This document shows, piece by piece, positions 23,203 to 32,700 of a stretch of DNA of 35,966 nt. Positions within the stretch are counted from its first letter, which is position 1; every line of letters begins with the position of its first letter. This DNA comes from JAWPMV01 sp038527215 (GTDB lineage Bacteria; Bacteroidota; Bacteroidia; J057), in the NCBI GenBank assembly GCA_038527215.1, contig JBCBGC010000084.1:1-35966 (forward strand), written 5' to 3'. The notes below the pieces were generated by a model. That model made no database searches, was not told the DNA's origin, and saw only the letters and a program-made list of their open reading frames with translations. A program made the position numbers and the translations under genes.

Positions 23203-26200
23203 TTATTGAACTTTGCTACCGAGTTTTCTGATCTTAATGTTGCGGAAACTCACCCGATCACTGTGATCCTGTAGGGAAATATGTCCTTTTTGGTAGGTGC
23301 CAAAGCCAGGCATATCCTTGAATTTACTGCCTGCCACCATCTCCTTCCAGGCATCATCCCAAAGGGTCGTTTCCACCACTTTATACCCATTGAGCCACTG
23401 CTCCAGGTGTCCGTCCTGGAGGACGATTCTGGCGTGATTCCATTCATTAGGCGGATTAACCGCCACAAACTTTGACTCGATCAAATCATACAGGTCTCCC
23501 GCCCGGTGAGATTCAATCCTACCATCAGGATGACCTACATTGTCCAGGATTTGCATTTCCGGTCCGGTCTGCCAGGCGGATTTGTACGCATCTGATTCTT
23601 GGACCAGGAACATGATGCCACTGTTGCCTTTTTCTGAAATCTTCCATTCCAGGCTGAGTTCAAAATTTTCATATTCCTGTTCGGTGATGATGTCTCCACC
23701 GTAACGGTCTCCTCTTTCTGTTTTGCTCATCAGGCTGAGCTCTCCGTTGCGGACTTGCCAGGCACTTCCCATATCATCGCGCCGGAAATTTCGCCAACCA
23801 TCTGTGGATTTTCCATCAAATAAGAGGGTCCAGCCAGCTGCCACTTCATTATCTGTGAGGCTATTATTACCGGGAAGATTTATTGCAAACTGATTATCTA
23901 ATCCTCCTCTTTCTGCCGGGATGCGATTGAGGGTATACCAGGCTTCCCGGGTCCACAATTCGTGGTTGAGGTCGCTGACCATAGGGGCCATGATGCGGAT
24001 ATAGACCAGGTGCTTGGCTCTCATGCCGGAGAGCTGCAGAAAGACCTTTTTTCTATCCTGGGAGAGTTGAATGTCGCGAATCCCCAGTTGCCTTTCATCG
24101 ACTTTCGGTCCCCCATAGTTTTCGGTTGGGACATAGCGCCATTGACTGACTGCCCAGCTATCGGGATTCAAGGCATGATGCGCCGGCACGGGTTCGGTAA
24201 ATTCGATTTCCATGCCGTCATTTTTAGCTCTCACGGCCAGCATCTCGAAAGTAGAATTACCATTATAGGTCATTTTTTGGAGACCAAACCATTTCTTGCC
24301 GTAATGCGCCCAGTTTCCGGGATTACCGATCCCCCCAATGTAAAGGCTGCCATCTGGTCCCCAGATCAATCGGTTTACCCCGGCTTCCAGTCCCTGGCTA
24401 AAGCGAAAGAGACATCCCTGGTATTGGTCATCGACTTTTTCCACAAATACCCTTTTGATCCCGCCATGTGTAACTTCTCCATGGATCATCTGACCTTTGT
24501 AAGGACCGATATTTAGGGGAGCAGGCTGAGAGGGGGAGTTCCCGATTTCATCCTGCGGCAACCACACGACGGGCTGAGTTTCTGTCAGGCGGGCCGTGCC
24601 CTCGAAATCTACAGAGCGAGAGCCATACCAGGCGTCCTGCTGGAGATGCACAATTTTGCTGGAAGGCAACCAGTCGCCCTGGTTGTCCGCGATGAACAAC
24701 TGGCGATCCACGCCCAGGCCGATGCCATTGGGCGTCCTTAAGCCCGTAGCCACAAATTCTAAGTTTCCGTCCTTTCGGGAAATGCGAACGGCCTTCCCGC
24801 GATCTTGAATCTGGGGTTGCGTGCTGGCTCCACCAGGATTGATCGCGGTGGCCAGGGTCGCATAAAAATAGCCGTCCTGATAGGCTAGCCCAAAGGCAAA
24901 CTCATGGAAGTTGGCCGATACGTCCCAGCTATTACAGAGGGTGCGATATTCATCTATGATCATATCGCCATCGTGATCGATCAACTGGGTCAATTCCTGT
25001 TTTTGCAGGACATAGATCCCCCCGTTGACCACTTTCAGTCCCAGGGGCTCAGCCAGTCCTCGCGCAATGCGCTTCACGATGATCCGGTCGGCATCGTCAT
25101 GGCTCAGACCGGATAGCAGGTAAACACTGCCTTCGGGATCCCAGGTAGAGACCACCATGCGATCCTCGTCCAGAAAATCCAATCCGCCTACCATAGGCTC
25201 AAAATGATCTGGTCGCGCCTGGCTCATGCTAAAACTAGGGTGAACTTCCTGTAAAGGGAAAATGTCCCCTGGGATACTTCTTACCAGCTTATACTTTGGA
25301 ATAAAGGCCTGTACCGGCCGAATATCTTCCTTGTCATAAGAGAAGGCCGTTGGGGGAATGACTTCAAATTCTCCTGCGGCATTGGCCCACTCGAGGCGGA
25401 TACCTGCTCCCCCACCTCCCTGGAAGAATTCTACTTCCAGGGCATGCTTGCCAGCCGTTAAATAGGTCTCAGCCTCTTTGCCTTCAAAGCCATGAAAACC
25501 GCCATTATCTACCAATTCTTTTCCATCTATCCGCATCCTGGAACCATCATCGCTGGTGAGGCGGAAGAGGTAATTGTTAGCCGTAGGTACTTCCAGATAG
25601 CCTTTAAAAGTAAATTGAACCTGGCGATTCCATTTTCCAAGGTCCTCATCTTTATAAGCATCTAAGCCTTTGACGGTACCAGAATAGATCGGAGGCATCA
25701 CATCGCTGGCTTCCCGAAAACCCGTAACGGTTTCGCCTGAATAGTAAACATTCATCACCAGTCCCTGGCCATCGGTCGCGGTATCGGTCAGGGAGAAAGA
25801 AGGCCTGAGATCGACCGCTGCCATTTCACTGGGTTCCTCTCCATCCAGCGTCAGGATGTAGGCTACCATTTGCTCTGCTAGTTCAATCGGGAGGTCAGGG
25901 TGAGCGGTCATAGGACCAGCAAAACCTTCAAAGGAACCGCTGCCTCCTGAAATGACTTTTTTAGCCAGGGTGTTGATGACCGAAGGAGAGGTGGTATACT
26001 TTTCGGCGATGGCCAGGTAAGAAGGGCCTACGGTTCTTTCGCGTGGATTATGACACGTCTGGCAATCGCTTTCATTGATGAGGGCGAGGCCAGCAGGTAT
26101 TTCTTCTTCCGCTCCCGCTTCGGCTTTCGGTTCGATCACCGGCTGATCATCGAACCAGGCAGTAAGGCTGGAAGTACCATTATCCGGCAGTTTCCATTCC

Positions 26201-26874
26201 CCTTCGATGCGGATTACCTGCCGCCCCGGAAAGGCGATCCCTTCTCTTTCCAGAATAGTAAACCCCTCATCAGAAGCAATGCCCGCACCCATGGTCAGGG
26301 AGTGAAGGTGGGTCTTGACCTTGACGTGGGTACCGGCCGGCACATGGTTGGTGGTGATTTTTCGCATCAGCCCGGTGTAGCCTTTTTCATGCTGCACATA
26401 TTCAGGACTTTCTTCCACCTCAATCACGTGCCCATCTTTTAGGATGAGTTCCGTCATCAGGACTACATGGCCATTCTCGAATTTGTGCCCCCGAAACTGG
26501 GTTTCAGGTGCATAGGTTTCGCCCTCCTGCTCGATCAGCCAGGGCTGCGCAATGGGAGAAATAAAATAGGCCGGTCCGATGGAAGTCGGCTGTGGGCCAT
26601 GTTTCTGTGTATATACCGGCCCATCAAGGTCTACGCCATCTTGCCAGGCCTTAACAATCCCGCCGGTTTCAGCATCATAAGCTACCCACAGGTCTTCATG
26701 CAAGGCCAGGGTAAGTACTCTGGGTTGCAGGTCCAGGACAGAGCGGAATGCCCAGTTGTCCTGTCCTCGGGTAATAGAAGTTTTTTTTGCGGTGGTACTA
26801 CATCCCCATACGATGAAAAACAGGGAGGTACAGATAAAAAAGCCCATGAAAATCCGGGCCCTTACATTACTCAT
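23203..26874 (-). CDS. Multidomain lipoprotein: cytochrome c, PA14, propeller-like and DUF1080 domains
   Basis: The 1223-residue protein has a lipoprotein signal (FFIVWGC, Cys25). Residues about 40-250 are a beta-rich N-domain. A class I cytochrome c follows, with heme site Cys271-x2-Cys274-His275 and likely axial Met322 (GPMTAHPDL). A PA14-like domain spans about 368-512 (YLFRLTSDDGSRMRIDGKEL and FFQGGGGAGIRLEW). Residues about 540-900 look like a six-bladed sugar-dehydrogenase/NHL-type propeller (GGLDFLDEDRMVVSTWDPEG; GLRTPNGIGLG). The C-terminus (about 1014-1217; GWTLLFDGKSTDGWRNF, EYENFELSLEWKIS) is DUF1080, a family that includes 3-keto-glycoside hydrolases. The likely role is periplasmic or surface sugar processing with electron transfer to the heme. 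All four parts are in one frame with no sign of a frameshift. Confidence 0.88.
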   Translation of the reverse strand: MSNVRARIFMGFFICTSLFFIVWGCSTTAKKTSITRGQDNWAFRSVLDLQPRVLTLALHEDLWVAYDAETGGIVKAWQDGVDLDGPVYTQKHGPQPTSIGPAYFISPIAQPWLIEQEGETYAPETQFRGHKFENGHVVLMTELILKDGHVIEVEESPEYVQHEKGYTGLMRKITTNHVPAGTHVKVKTHLHSLTMGAGIASDEGFTILEREGIAFPGRQVIRIEGEWKLPDNGTSSLTAWFDDQPVIEPKAEAGAEEEIPAGLALINESDCQTCHNPRERTVGPSYLAIAEKYTTSPSVINTLAKKVISGGSGSFEGFAGPMTAHPDLPIELAEQMVAYILTLDGEEPSEMAAVDLRPSFSLTDTATDGQGLVMNVYYSGETVTGFREASDVMPPIYSGTVKGLDAYKDEDLGKWNRQVQFTFKGYLEVPTANNYLFRLTSDDGSRMRIDGKELVDNGGFHGFEGKEAETYLTAGKHALEVEFFQGGGGAGIRLEWANAAGEFEVIPPTAFSYDKEDIRPVQAFIPKYKLVRSIPGDIFPLQEVHPSFSMSQARPDHFEPMVGGLDFLDEDRMVVSTWDPEGSVYLLSGLSHDDADRIIVKRIARGLAEPLGLKVVNGGIYVLQKQELTQLIDHDGDMIIDEYRTLCNSWDVSANFHEFAFGLAYQDGYFYATLATAINPGGASTQPQIQDRGKAVRISRKDGNLEFVATGLRTPNGIGLGVDRQLFIADNQGDWLPSSKIVHLQQDAWYGSRSVDFEGTARLTETQPVVWLPQDEIGNSPSQPAPLNIGPYKGQMIHGEVTHGGIKRVFVEKVDDQYQGCLFRFSQGLEAGVNRLIWGPDGSLYIGGIGNPGNWAHYGKKWFGLQKMTYNGNSTFEMLAVRAKNDGMEIEFTEPVPAHHALNPDSWAVSQWRYVPTENYGGPKVDERQLGIRDIQLSQDRKKVFLQLSGMRAKHLVYIRIMAPMVSDLNHELWTREAWYTLNRIPAERGGLDNQFAINLPGNNSLTDNEVAAGWTLLFDGKSTDGWRNFRRDDMGSAWQVRNGELSLMSKTERGDRYGGDIITEQEYENFELSLEWKISEKGNSGIMFLVQESDAYKSAWQTGPEMQILDNVGHPDGRIESHRAGDLYDLIESKFVAVNPPNEWNHARIVLQDGHLEQWLNGYKVVETTLWDDAWKEMVAGSKFKDMPGFGTYQKGHISLQDHSDRVSFRNIKIRKLGSKVQ

Positions 26875-26916
26875 TGTAGTAGATAGTTAAATAAGGTACG
26901 TCAGCTTTTCCCTTTT

Positions 26917-26946
26917 CTAAATTATGTCGAAACTTATATATATCAA
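26917..26946 (-). promoter_or_regulatory. Weak candidate promoter of the cytochrome/DUF1080 gene
   Basis: On the minus strand TTG (26944-26946), 19 bases, then TAATTTAG (26917-26924), which fits TAnnTTTG except one base. It would give a leader of about 40 bases. It overlaps the last codons of the DUF819 gene on the same strand. Confidence 0.35.
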
Positions 26947-28106
26947 ATTGCTGCGCCGAAATAGCCAGCAATCGCAAATCCAGCATAGGTTCCCAGCCCA
27001 TTTCCCAGAGAACCGACTAGCACCGCTGGAAGGGCTAGTTCGGGCCGCCCCATCACATTGGTCAAGGCCAGGCCAGTAGAGCCTCCCCCAATGTTGGATT
27101 GAGAAGCAATTGCAATCAGGGACCAATCCCGTTTCCAAAACTGGCCCAGTCCGAATATGATCAGGCCGTGCACCAACATGATACTGCTGGTAAAAAGCAA
27201 TAAAGAGCCTGCCAAATCTCCGATCTCTCCCAGGGTACTCAGTTCGCAATAGGCGCCAATTACTGCCAGGAAAATATAGACTAAAAACAAGCCCAGCGTT
27301 TGGCTGCTTTTTAAGCGTTGGACAAACGGAAATTGGGCTAAGCCAATGGCAATAGTGGTCAGCCAAAGCATCTGCGGGATCGCAAAGCCTGCTGCTTTGC
27401 TCCAGGCGGCCAGCACATCTGCCAACCACAGGCCTCCCAAGGCCAAAACACCTAGCATGCCCAGTTCTAAGATGGACATCTGATGCAGGCCATTCAGACC
27501 CGCAGAAGAAGAAGCTGGTTGAGGCGTCGGAAGTGCCTTGGCGGAAGACCATTTCTTTTCCAGCCATTTAGGTAATCCCAAACAAAGCATCATCCAAATG
27601 GCGGTAATGATATTGTCAATGGCTACGGCTCCGGCATAAATGGGGCCAGTTTCCTGCATCTGAAATTCCAGGGCTACCGCATTGAAATTGACACTTCCTC
27701 CAATGTAGGTGCCTGCAAACATCCCCGCCAGAGGCCCGGTGTAAGCTCCGAAGGCTTCCGCACCTCCCAGGATACTCATCCCCAGAATGACCCCGGCACA
27801 GGTTCCTACCGCTCCTAATAAAAACATGCCCAGCATAGGTAGGCCAACCGATCGCAATTGGCGAAGATTGACTTCCAATAGCAGGAGGAAAATGGAAATA
27901 GGAGCTACGTAGGTGAAAATGTGTCCGTAGATGGGCGGGGCGTTCGAAGCAGAAGGAATCAGACCCAGATTTGCGAGGATGGCGGTAAGCAAAATTACCA
28001 GTAAGGCTGGACTGAGATAGCGAAGCCAGGTTTTTTCCGCCAGCCATTCGCTTCCGTAAACCAGGCCACACAAAATGGCCAGTATCAGCAAGGGAGATTC
28101 GATCAT
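26943..28106 (-). CDS. DUF819 family membrane protein
   Basis: The 387-residue inner-membrane protein has about ten to eleven hydrophobic segments. Two related glycine-rich motifs, one in each half (GTYIGGSVNFNAVA in the first and SQSNIGGGSTGLAL in the second), match the DUF819 family and suggest two inverted repeats, as in a secondary transporter. A polar loop (residues about 205-225 with PTPQPASSSAG) separates the halves. The ATG at 28104-28106 (MIESPLLILAI) is preferred to a GTG at 28157, since it begins directly at the first helix. The gene precedes the cytochrome/DUF1080 gene by 68 bases and may be linked to it. Substrate unknown. Confidence 0.85.
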   Translation of the reverse strand: MIESPLLILAILCGLVYGSEWLAEKTWLRYLSPALLVILLTAILANLGLIPSASNAPPIYGHIFTYVAPISIFLLLLEVNLRQLRSVGLPMLGMFLLGAVGTCAGVILGMSILGGAEAFGAYTGPLAGMFAGTYIGGSVNFNAVALEFQMQETGPIYAGAVAIDNIITAIWMMLCLGLPKWLEKKWSSAKALPTPQPASSSAGLNGLHQMSILELGMLGVLALGGLWLADVLAAWSKAAGFAIPQMLWLTTIAIGLAQFPFVQRLKSSQTLGLFLVYIFLAVIGAYCELSTLGEIGDLAGSLLLFTSSIMLVHGLIIFGLGQFWKRDWSLIAIASQSNIGGGSTGLALTNVMGRPELALPAVLVGSLGNGLGTYAGFAIAGYFGAAI

Positions 28107-28248
28107 GCGCAAGAAAAATCGTGAACCCCATACAGCCTTTCTGGCTTTTTGGTCCACGTTAAATAAGTAAACATATTTCCGATAGGTATATGAATGACAG
28201 ACCTGCCGGGCCTTTGCCCAATATACAATATAATTGAGCGGAATATAT

Positions 28249-28256
28249 TAATTTTG
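28249..28256 (+). promoter_or_regulatory. Candidate -7 box directly before lptC
   Basis: TAATTTTG fully matches TAnnTTTG and ends 4 bases before the ATG at 28261. No TTG is found 17-19 bases upstream (the nearest is at 28234-28236, only 12 bases away). If real it would produce a nearly leaderless lptC mRNA. Confidence 0.4.
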
Positions 28257-28260
28257 CCGT

Positions 28261-28836
28261 ATGAAAGGACCTTTAACCTTGATCCTGATGCTTCTCTTAA
28301 TGATGGCTTGTAGCGAAGAGGAGCGTATCCCTTCCCTGGCCAGTCAGGCACCCGATGATGTTCTGGTGGAGTCATTTGGGGTGGAGTATTTGTTTTCGGA
28401 TTCTTCCAGGGTTAATTCCCGCATGAAGGCCTATCGCGTGATCGAACGAGAAGAAGAAGGAGAAGCAGAGGGAGATGATAAAATTGTCATTCACTATTTA
28501 TCCGGAGGGGTAAAGGTGGAATTCCTGAATAATCGAGGAAACGTCCATAGCTTTATTCAGGCGGACAGCGGAAAGTTTCATCGTGAAAAAGAGAAAGCCG
28601 AACTGTGGGGGAACGTTTTTCTCAAGAACCACAAGGACGAGGAACTAAAAACCCAACAATTATTTTGGGATAAAGAAAAAGATTCCGTTTATACCAAGAA
28701 GTTTGTACAGATCACTACCGCTGACAAAATGATTACCGGCGATGGGGGATTTGTTTCTAATACAGATTTTACGGCCTATACCATCTACGGAACCCGAGGA
28801 GAGATGGAGATAGAGGATGATGAGGGCCTTAATTAA
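28261..28836 (+). CDS. lptC: LPS export periplasmic lipoprotein LptC
   Basis: The 191-residue protein has a lipoprotein signal (LILMLLLMMAC, Cys17), as in Bacteroidota LptC, which replaces the membrane anchor of the proteobacterial form. The mature part is a beta-jellyroll-like repeat: SFGVEYLFSDSSRVNSRMKA, VKVEFLNNRGNVHSFIQADSG, AELWGNVFLKNHKDEELKT and DKMITGDGGFVSNTDFTAY. It passes lipopolysaccharide from the LptBFG transporter to the LptA bridge. It starts a three-gene plus-strand run with a small membrane protein (12 bases downstream) and the CNNM-like gene. Confidence 0.88.
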   Translation: MKGPLTLILMLLLMMACSEEERIPSLASQAPDDVLVESFGVEYLFSDSSRVNSRMKAYRVIEREEEGEAEGDDKIVIHYLSGGVKVEFLNNRGNVHSFIQADSGKFHREKEKAELWGNVFLKNHKDEELKTQQLFWDKEKDSVYTKKFVQITTADKMITGDGGFVSNTDFTAYTIYGTRGEMEIEDDEGLN

Positions 28837-28848
28837 GCTGGCAACGGC

Positions 28849-29079
28849 ATGAAATACTTCGAATATTTATATGCAACCCTGGCGGTCATGGCCATGATTT
28901 TTTTGGTCACCGAATATGACCGGATGACCACCAATACCATGATTCCCCTGTTGATTGCCATGGTATTATTTGGGTTTATGTTTAGCTATCGACGGCGCAG
29001 AAGAATCGCCTTTGAAAAAGAGTTGGAGGAAGACATGCGTAAACTAGAGGAAGAAATCGCCAAGGACCCCGAAGTGTAG
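28849..29079 (+). CDS. Small two-helix membrane protein
   Basis: The 76-residue product has two hydrophobic segments (about 7-21 and 29-47), an arginine cluster (YRRRRRIAF, 47-55) that should lie in the cytoplasm, and a charged helix (EKELEEDMRKLEEEIAKDPEV) that could form a coiled coil. It lies 12 bases after lptC and 3 bases before the CNNM-like gene, so it is translated in the same operon. No family is known to me. It could be an accessory subunit of its neighbour. Confidence 0.65.
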   Translation: MKYFEYLYATLAVMAMIFLVTEYDRMTTNTMIPLLIAMVLFGFMFSYRRRRRIAFEKELEEDMRKLEEEIAKDPEV

Positions 29080-29082
29080 CCC

Positions 29083-30372
29083 ATGACTGCCTTTCTGATT
29101 GCGTTTTTAATGTTGATGCTCTCCTTCTTTTTCTCGGGAATGGAGATTGCCTTTATTTCCTCCAATCTGTTGAAAATTGAGTTGAAGACCAAGCAGGGAG
29201 ATCGGGCTGCAAAAATCCTTTCCGGATTCAAAAAGCAGGTCCCGGCAGTCATCATCACCATTCTCATTGGTAACAACCTCGCCCTGGTCGTCTTTACCCT
29301 CATGGTAAACGACATTACCGAACCCTGGCTTACCCAGGGGTTGGGATTAAGTCCGGATAGCTTCTTTCTGATTTTTACCTTCATTCAGGCGGTCATTGCC
29401 ACCCTGATCATTCTCTTTTTTGCCGAGTATATCCCTAAAGCTATTTTTCGAAGGAATGCCGATACCCTGGTCTATCCTTTTGCCTATGTGTTACAGCTTT
29501 TCTTTTGGATCCTGCGCTTACCGGTATGGGTGGTCAATCGGGTCTCCAAATTCCTGCTCAGGATTTTATTCCGAGTCAGAGAGGACAATCGGGTCGTGGA
29601 ATTGAGTAAACGAGACCTGGACCAGTATTTACAAGAGGTTGTAGCGGCGAGTGAGACCTTGCCAGTAGAAGACCTGGATACGGAAATGCTCACCAATGCC
29701 CTGGCCTTTAAGGAGACCAAAGCGCGGGAGTGTATGATTCCCCGGACGGAAATTGTAGCCGTAGCTCATGACACTACCGTAGAGGAAATGATTGAAGTCT
29801 TTGTAGAGAGTCGACTTTCGAAGGTGATTGTCTATGGAGAAAATCTGGATAACGTTAAGGGCTTCGTCCATTCAATCGGACTTTTTTCCAAACCCGACAC
29901 CATCCAATCTATCATCCAGCCGGTACTCGTGGTACCAGAATCCATGTCCGCGGATGTCTTGCTGGCGGAACTGACCGAAAACCAGCGCAGTGTAGCCATC
30001 GTGGTGGACGAATTTGGAGGGACTTCAGGTATGATCACTATGGAAGACCTGGTGGAGGAAGTTTTTGGAGAAATCGAGGACGAGCATGATAAAGAAGAAG
30101 AGGTGGAAGAGGATATGGTCAAAATCATGGAGCCCAACGGGAGCATGCTACTGGGGGCTCGCCTGGAGATAGATGATTTGAACGAAAGCCTGGACCTGGA
30201 TCTCCCCAAAGAGGAGTACTATACCACCCTGGGCGGCCTGATCATGTATGTTGCAGAAGACATTCCTGTGGAGGAGCAAGAGATCGAATTAGGTCCTTAT
30301 ATGGTTACGGTTATCAAAGCCACACCTACCCGCATTATTTCCGTTCGCCTGTCGGAATTGGGAGAAGGTTAA
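29083..30372 (+). CDS. CNNM/CorC-type membrane protein with CBS domains (GldE-like)
   Basis: The 429-residue protein starts with a DUF21/CNNM membrane domain of four helices (about 1-190; FFSGMEIAFISSNLLKIE and AEYIPKAIFRRNADT), followed by a pair of CBS domains (about 205-335; RECMIPRTEIVAVAHDTTVEEM and IVVDEFGGTSGMITMEDLVEEV) and a CorC/HlyC-type C-terminal domain (about 345-425). Members transport or sense Mg2+ or Co2+; the GldE subset in Bacteroidota is linked to gliding. Which role applies here cannot be decided, because no gld genes lie nearby. It is the last gene of the lptC operon. Confidence 0.9.
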   Translation: MTAFLIAFLMLMLSFFFSGMEIAFISSNLLKIELKTKQGDRAAKILSGFKKQVPAVIITILIGNNLALVVFTLMVNDITEPWLTQGLGLSPDSFFLIFTFIQAVIATLIILFFAEYIPKAIFRRNADTLVYPFAYVLQLFFWILRLPVWVVNRVSKFLLRILFRVREDNRVVELSKRDLDQYLQEVVAASETLPVEDLDTEMLTNALAFKETKARECMIPRTEIVAVAHDTTVEEMIEVFVESRLSKVIVYGENLDNVKGFVHSIGLFSKPDTIQSIIQPVLVVPESMSADVLLAELTENQRSVAIVVDEFGGTSGMITMEDLVEEVFGEIEDEHDKEEEVEEDMVKIMEPNGSMLLGARLEIDDLNESLDLDLPKEEYYTTLGGLIMYVAEDIPVEEQEIELGPYMVTVIKATPTRIISVRLSELGEG

Positions 30373-30519
30373 TAGTATTTTGAAATTCGCCTGTAATCCC
30401 CGTAATTTGCATGGCATTTTCCCTAGGTGTATCACACATTTTGCAGCGGTAGTTTCATACCCTGCCGGGGAAATACATTTTTACTGAACATTGATAAACG
30501 GAGAGATAAGCTAAAAGCT

Positions 30520-32634
30520 ATGTCCGCACTGAGTAGAATTAGGGAAAATATTGGCCTGGTGGCCATCATCATCTTTGTGGCCTTGGCGGCCTTCGTCCTG
30601 ACGGACTTTTTCGTCGGGATCAGCGGTTTTATTAACGCTGTTCCCCCGGCGGCAGAAGTAGCCGGCCAGCCCATCGATTACAATGATTATCAGCGCCGGG
30701 TCGGCGACCAGGGAGGGAATACCCCTCCTACAGAACTGGGAAAAAATACCCTGGAGAACCAGATTTTCCAGCAAATGGTCAGCGAGGCCATCCTGCAGGG
30801 CGAATATGACAAACTCGGCATTGAAACCACTTCCGATGAATTATTGGAAATGATGGCGGGCCAGCATATTCCATTGGAATTCCAGCAGCAGGTACTCGAA
30901 AGAAATGGGGTAGACCCGAACAATAGCGATCAGATCAAACAGTTTCTGCAGTTCGTTCAGCAGCAGCAGCCAGATTTGATCCAGCGCTATGAAGAATACC
31001 TTACCACTTTCCGCTCCAGAGAGCGTTACCTGAACATGGTTTCAAAAGCCTATGTAGGATCCATCGCCGCTGCCCAACAGCAATTTGGAGAGCAAAACAG
31101 AACGGTAGACATTTCCTATTTGAATGTTCCTTACACGAGCATTCCTGATTCCACCGTGATTGTTACCACAGCGGATATCGCAGACTACATCAGCGATCAT
31201 CCTAAGCAGTTTGAGCAGCAAGAAGAAACTTATCTTCGCTATGTGAGCTTTCTGATCACCCCTAGTGCGGCTGACTCTGCCAAAGTGAAGGGCCGTCTGG
31301 AAAGAAAGAAAAAGGCTTTCGCCGCCTCTCCGAATGACTCTATATATGTGTCTACACAGCGGGGCTCTGCTCCCTACTTCGAGAACTATATTCCGATCTC
31401 CAGTGTCTCTTCCACCGTTCAGGATAGCATTGTTGGTGCTACTCCGGGGACTGTGTTCGGCCCTGTATTGGAAAGAGGGGTGTATAAACTCTTCAAATTG
31501 GTTGGCAAAGAGAATGCTGAAGATTCCGGCACCAAAATCAATCACATTCTGATTGTGCCTAAAGGAAGCAATCAATCTGATACCACTGATGCCCGCAACA
31601 CAGCCGCTGGTCTGGCCAGACAAGCTCGCGGCGGTTCTGACTTTGGTCAGCTCGCCAAAGACAACTCTGGCGATCCGGTTTCTGCGCAGAAGGGTGGAGC
31701 TCTCGGGTGGTACAACCGCGGCCAGTTCGGAGAAGATTTCGATGAAGCCGTTGACAATGCCAGCGTAGGCTCTATCGTAGGACCGATCAAAGGCCCTGGA
31801 GGATTCCACGTGGTTGAAGTCGTTTCCCGTACCAATGAAGCTTATGATATGGCTGAGATCGAAGCCTCGATCAACTTTGGTACCGATACCCGCTCACGCT
31901 ATTCAAAAGACGCCAATAAATTTGCTGCATTGGTAGCTAATAAAGGAAATATCGACTCCGCTGCCGTTGAAGCTGGCTATCGCGTGAACCCTAGTTCTGG
32001 CCTGAACGCCGAGTCCATCAACATCAGTGGATTGAATGGCGGGCGTAAAATCGTCGTATGGGCCCTGAATGCTGAGGTAGGGGATGCGTCTAAGGTAATG
32101 ACCGTCGACCAGGACAAATATGTGGTAGCCCAGGTTACCCAGAAGTTGGAAGAGGGCCTTAAGTCAGCTGATGATCCTCTGACCCGTGCCCAGGTACAAG
32201 GCATTGTTACCCGCGAGAAAAAGGCGCAGATGATCATGGACAAACTTGCTTCCATGCAGGGCCAGGATTTGAACGCCATGCAAACTGCTTATGGCGCTGG
32301 AGCCACGGTCGGTAACGCCGCCAATGTTAGTTTCTCAGCTGCTTCAGTCCAGGGTCTCGGAAATGAGCCTAAAGTAATTGGCGCTTCGCTCGGGCTTGAC
32401 CAGGGAGCTACTAGTCAGCCCATTGAAGGATTGGCCGGGGTTTACGTAGTCCAGGTTACCAAGCTAAACGAAGGAGGAACCGTTGATGTAAATACTGTTG
32501 CTACGCTGCGTCGTACCCAGACCGGAACCGGACAGAATCAACTCAATAACAAAATCGAAGCTGCGCTGAAAGATTTGGCCAACGTACAAGACCGCCGTAT
32601 CGAGGTCGAAACCCGCCAGCTCGGTAGAAGATAA
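30520..32634 (+). CDS. PpiD/SurA-type peptidyl-prolyl isomerase
   Basis: The 704-residue protein starts at ATG 30520 (MSALSRIRENIG); an upstream in-frame ATG at 30427 would add 31 residues of non-typical sequence ahead of the membrane anchor. One membrane segment (about 13-33; VAIIIFVALAAFVLTDFF) anchors it, and the rest faces the periplasm. A SurA-N-like helical chaperone region (about 40-190) is followed by a parvulin domain (about 335-435; KINHILIVPKG, GGALGWYNRGQFGEDFDEAV, VGPIKGPGGFHVVEVVSR). It helps fold exported and outer-membrane proteins, and its place next to lptC fits envelope assembly. Gap 30373-30519 has no clear promoter. A strong terminator follows 22 bases after the stop. Confidence 0.92.
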   Translation: MSALSRIRENIGLVAIIIFVALAAFVLTDFFVGISGFINAVPPAAEVAGQPIDYNDYQRRVGDQGGNTPPTELGKNTLENQIFQQMVSEAILQGEYDKLGIETTSDELLEMMAGQHIPLEFQQQVLERNGVDPNNSDQIKQFLQFVQQQQPDLIQRYEEYLTTFRSRERYLNMVSKAYVGSIAAAQQQFGEQNRTVDISYLNVPYTSIPDSTVIVTTADIADYISDHPKQFEQQEETYLRYVSFLITPSAADSAKVKGRLERKKKAFAASPNDSIYVSTQRGSAPYFENYIPISSVSSTVQDSIVGATPGTVFGPVLERGVYKLFKLVGKENAEDSGTKINHILIVPKGSNQSDTTDARNTAAGLARQARGGSDFGQLAKDNSGDPVSAQKGGALGWYNRGQFGEDFDEAVDNASVGSIVGPIKGPGGFHVVEVVSRTNEAYDMAEIEASINFGTDTRSRYSKDANKFAALVANKGNIDSAAVEAGYRVNPSSGLNAESINISGLNGGRKIVVWALNAEVGDASKVMTVDQDKYVVAQVTQKLEEGLKSADDPLTRAQVQGIVTREKKAQMIMDKLASMQGQDLNAMQTAYGAGATVGNAANVSFSAASVQGLGNEPKVIGASLGLDQGATSQPIEGLAGVYVVQVTKLNEGGTVDVNTVATLRRTQTGTGQNQLNNKIEAALKDLANVQDRRIEVETRQLGRR

Positions 32635-32652
32635 CATCATCCTTATTCAAGG

Positions 32653-32688
32653 AAAAAAGGCTGTCTCATGCGAGACAGCCTTTTTTTT
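32653..32688 (+). terminator. Terminator of the PpiD-like gene
   Basis: GGCTGTCTC-ATGC-GAGACAGCC (32659-32680) is a perfect 9-bp stem followed by eight T and preceded by six A. It is an intrinsic terminator active at least on the plus strand. Confidence 0.92.
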
Positions 32689-32700
32689 GTATCGGTAACT

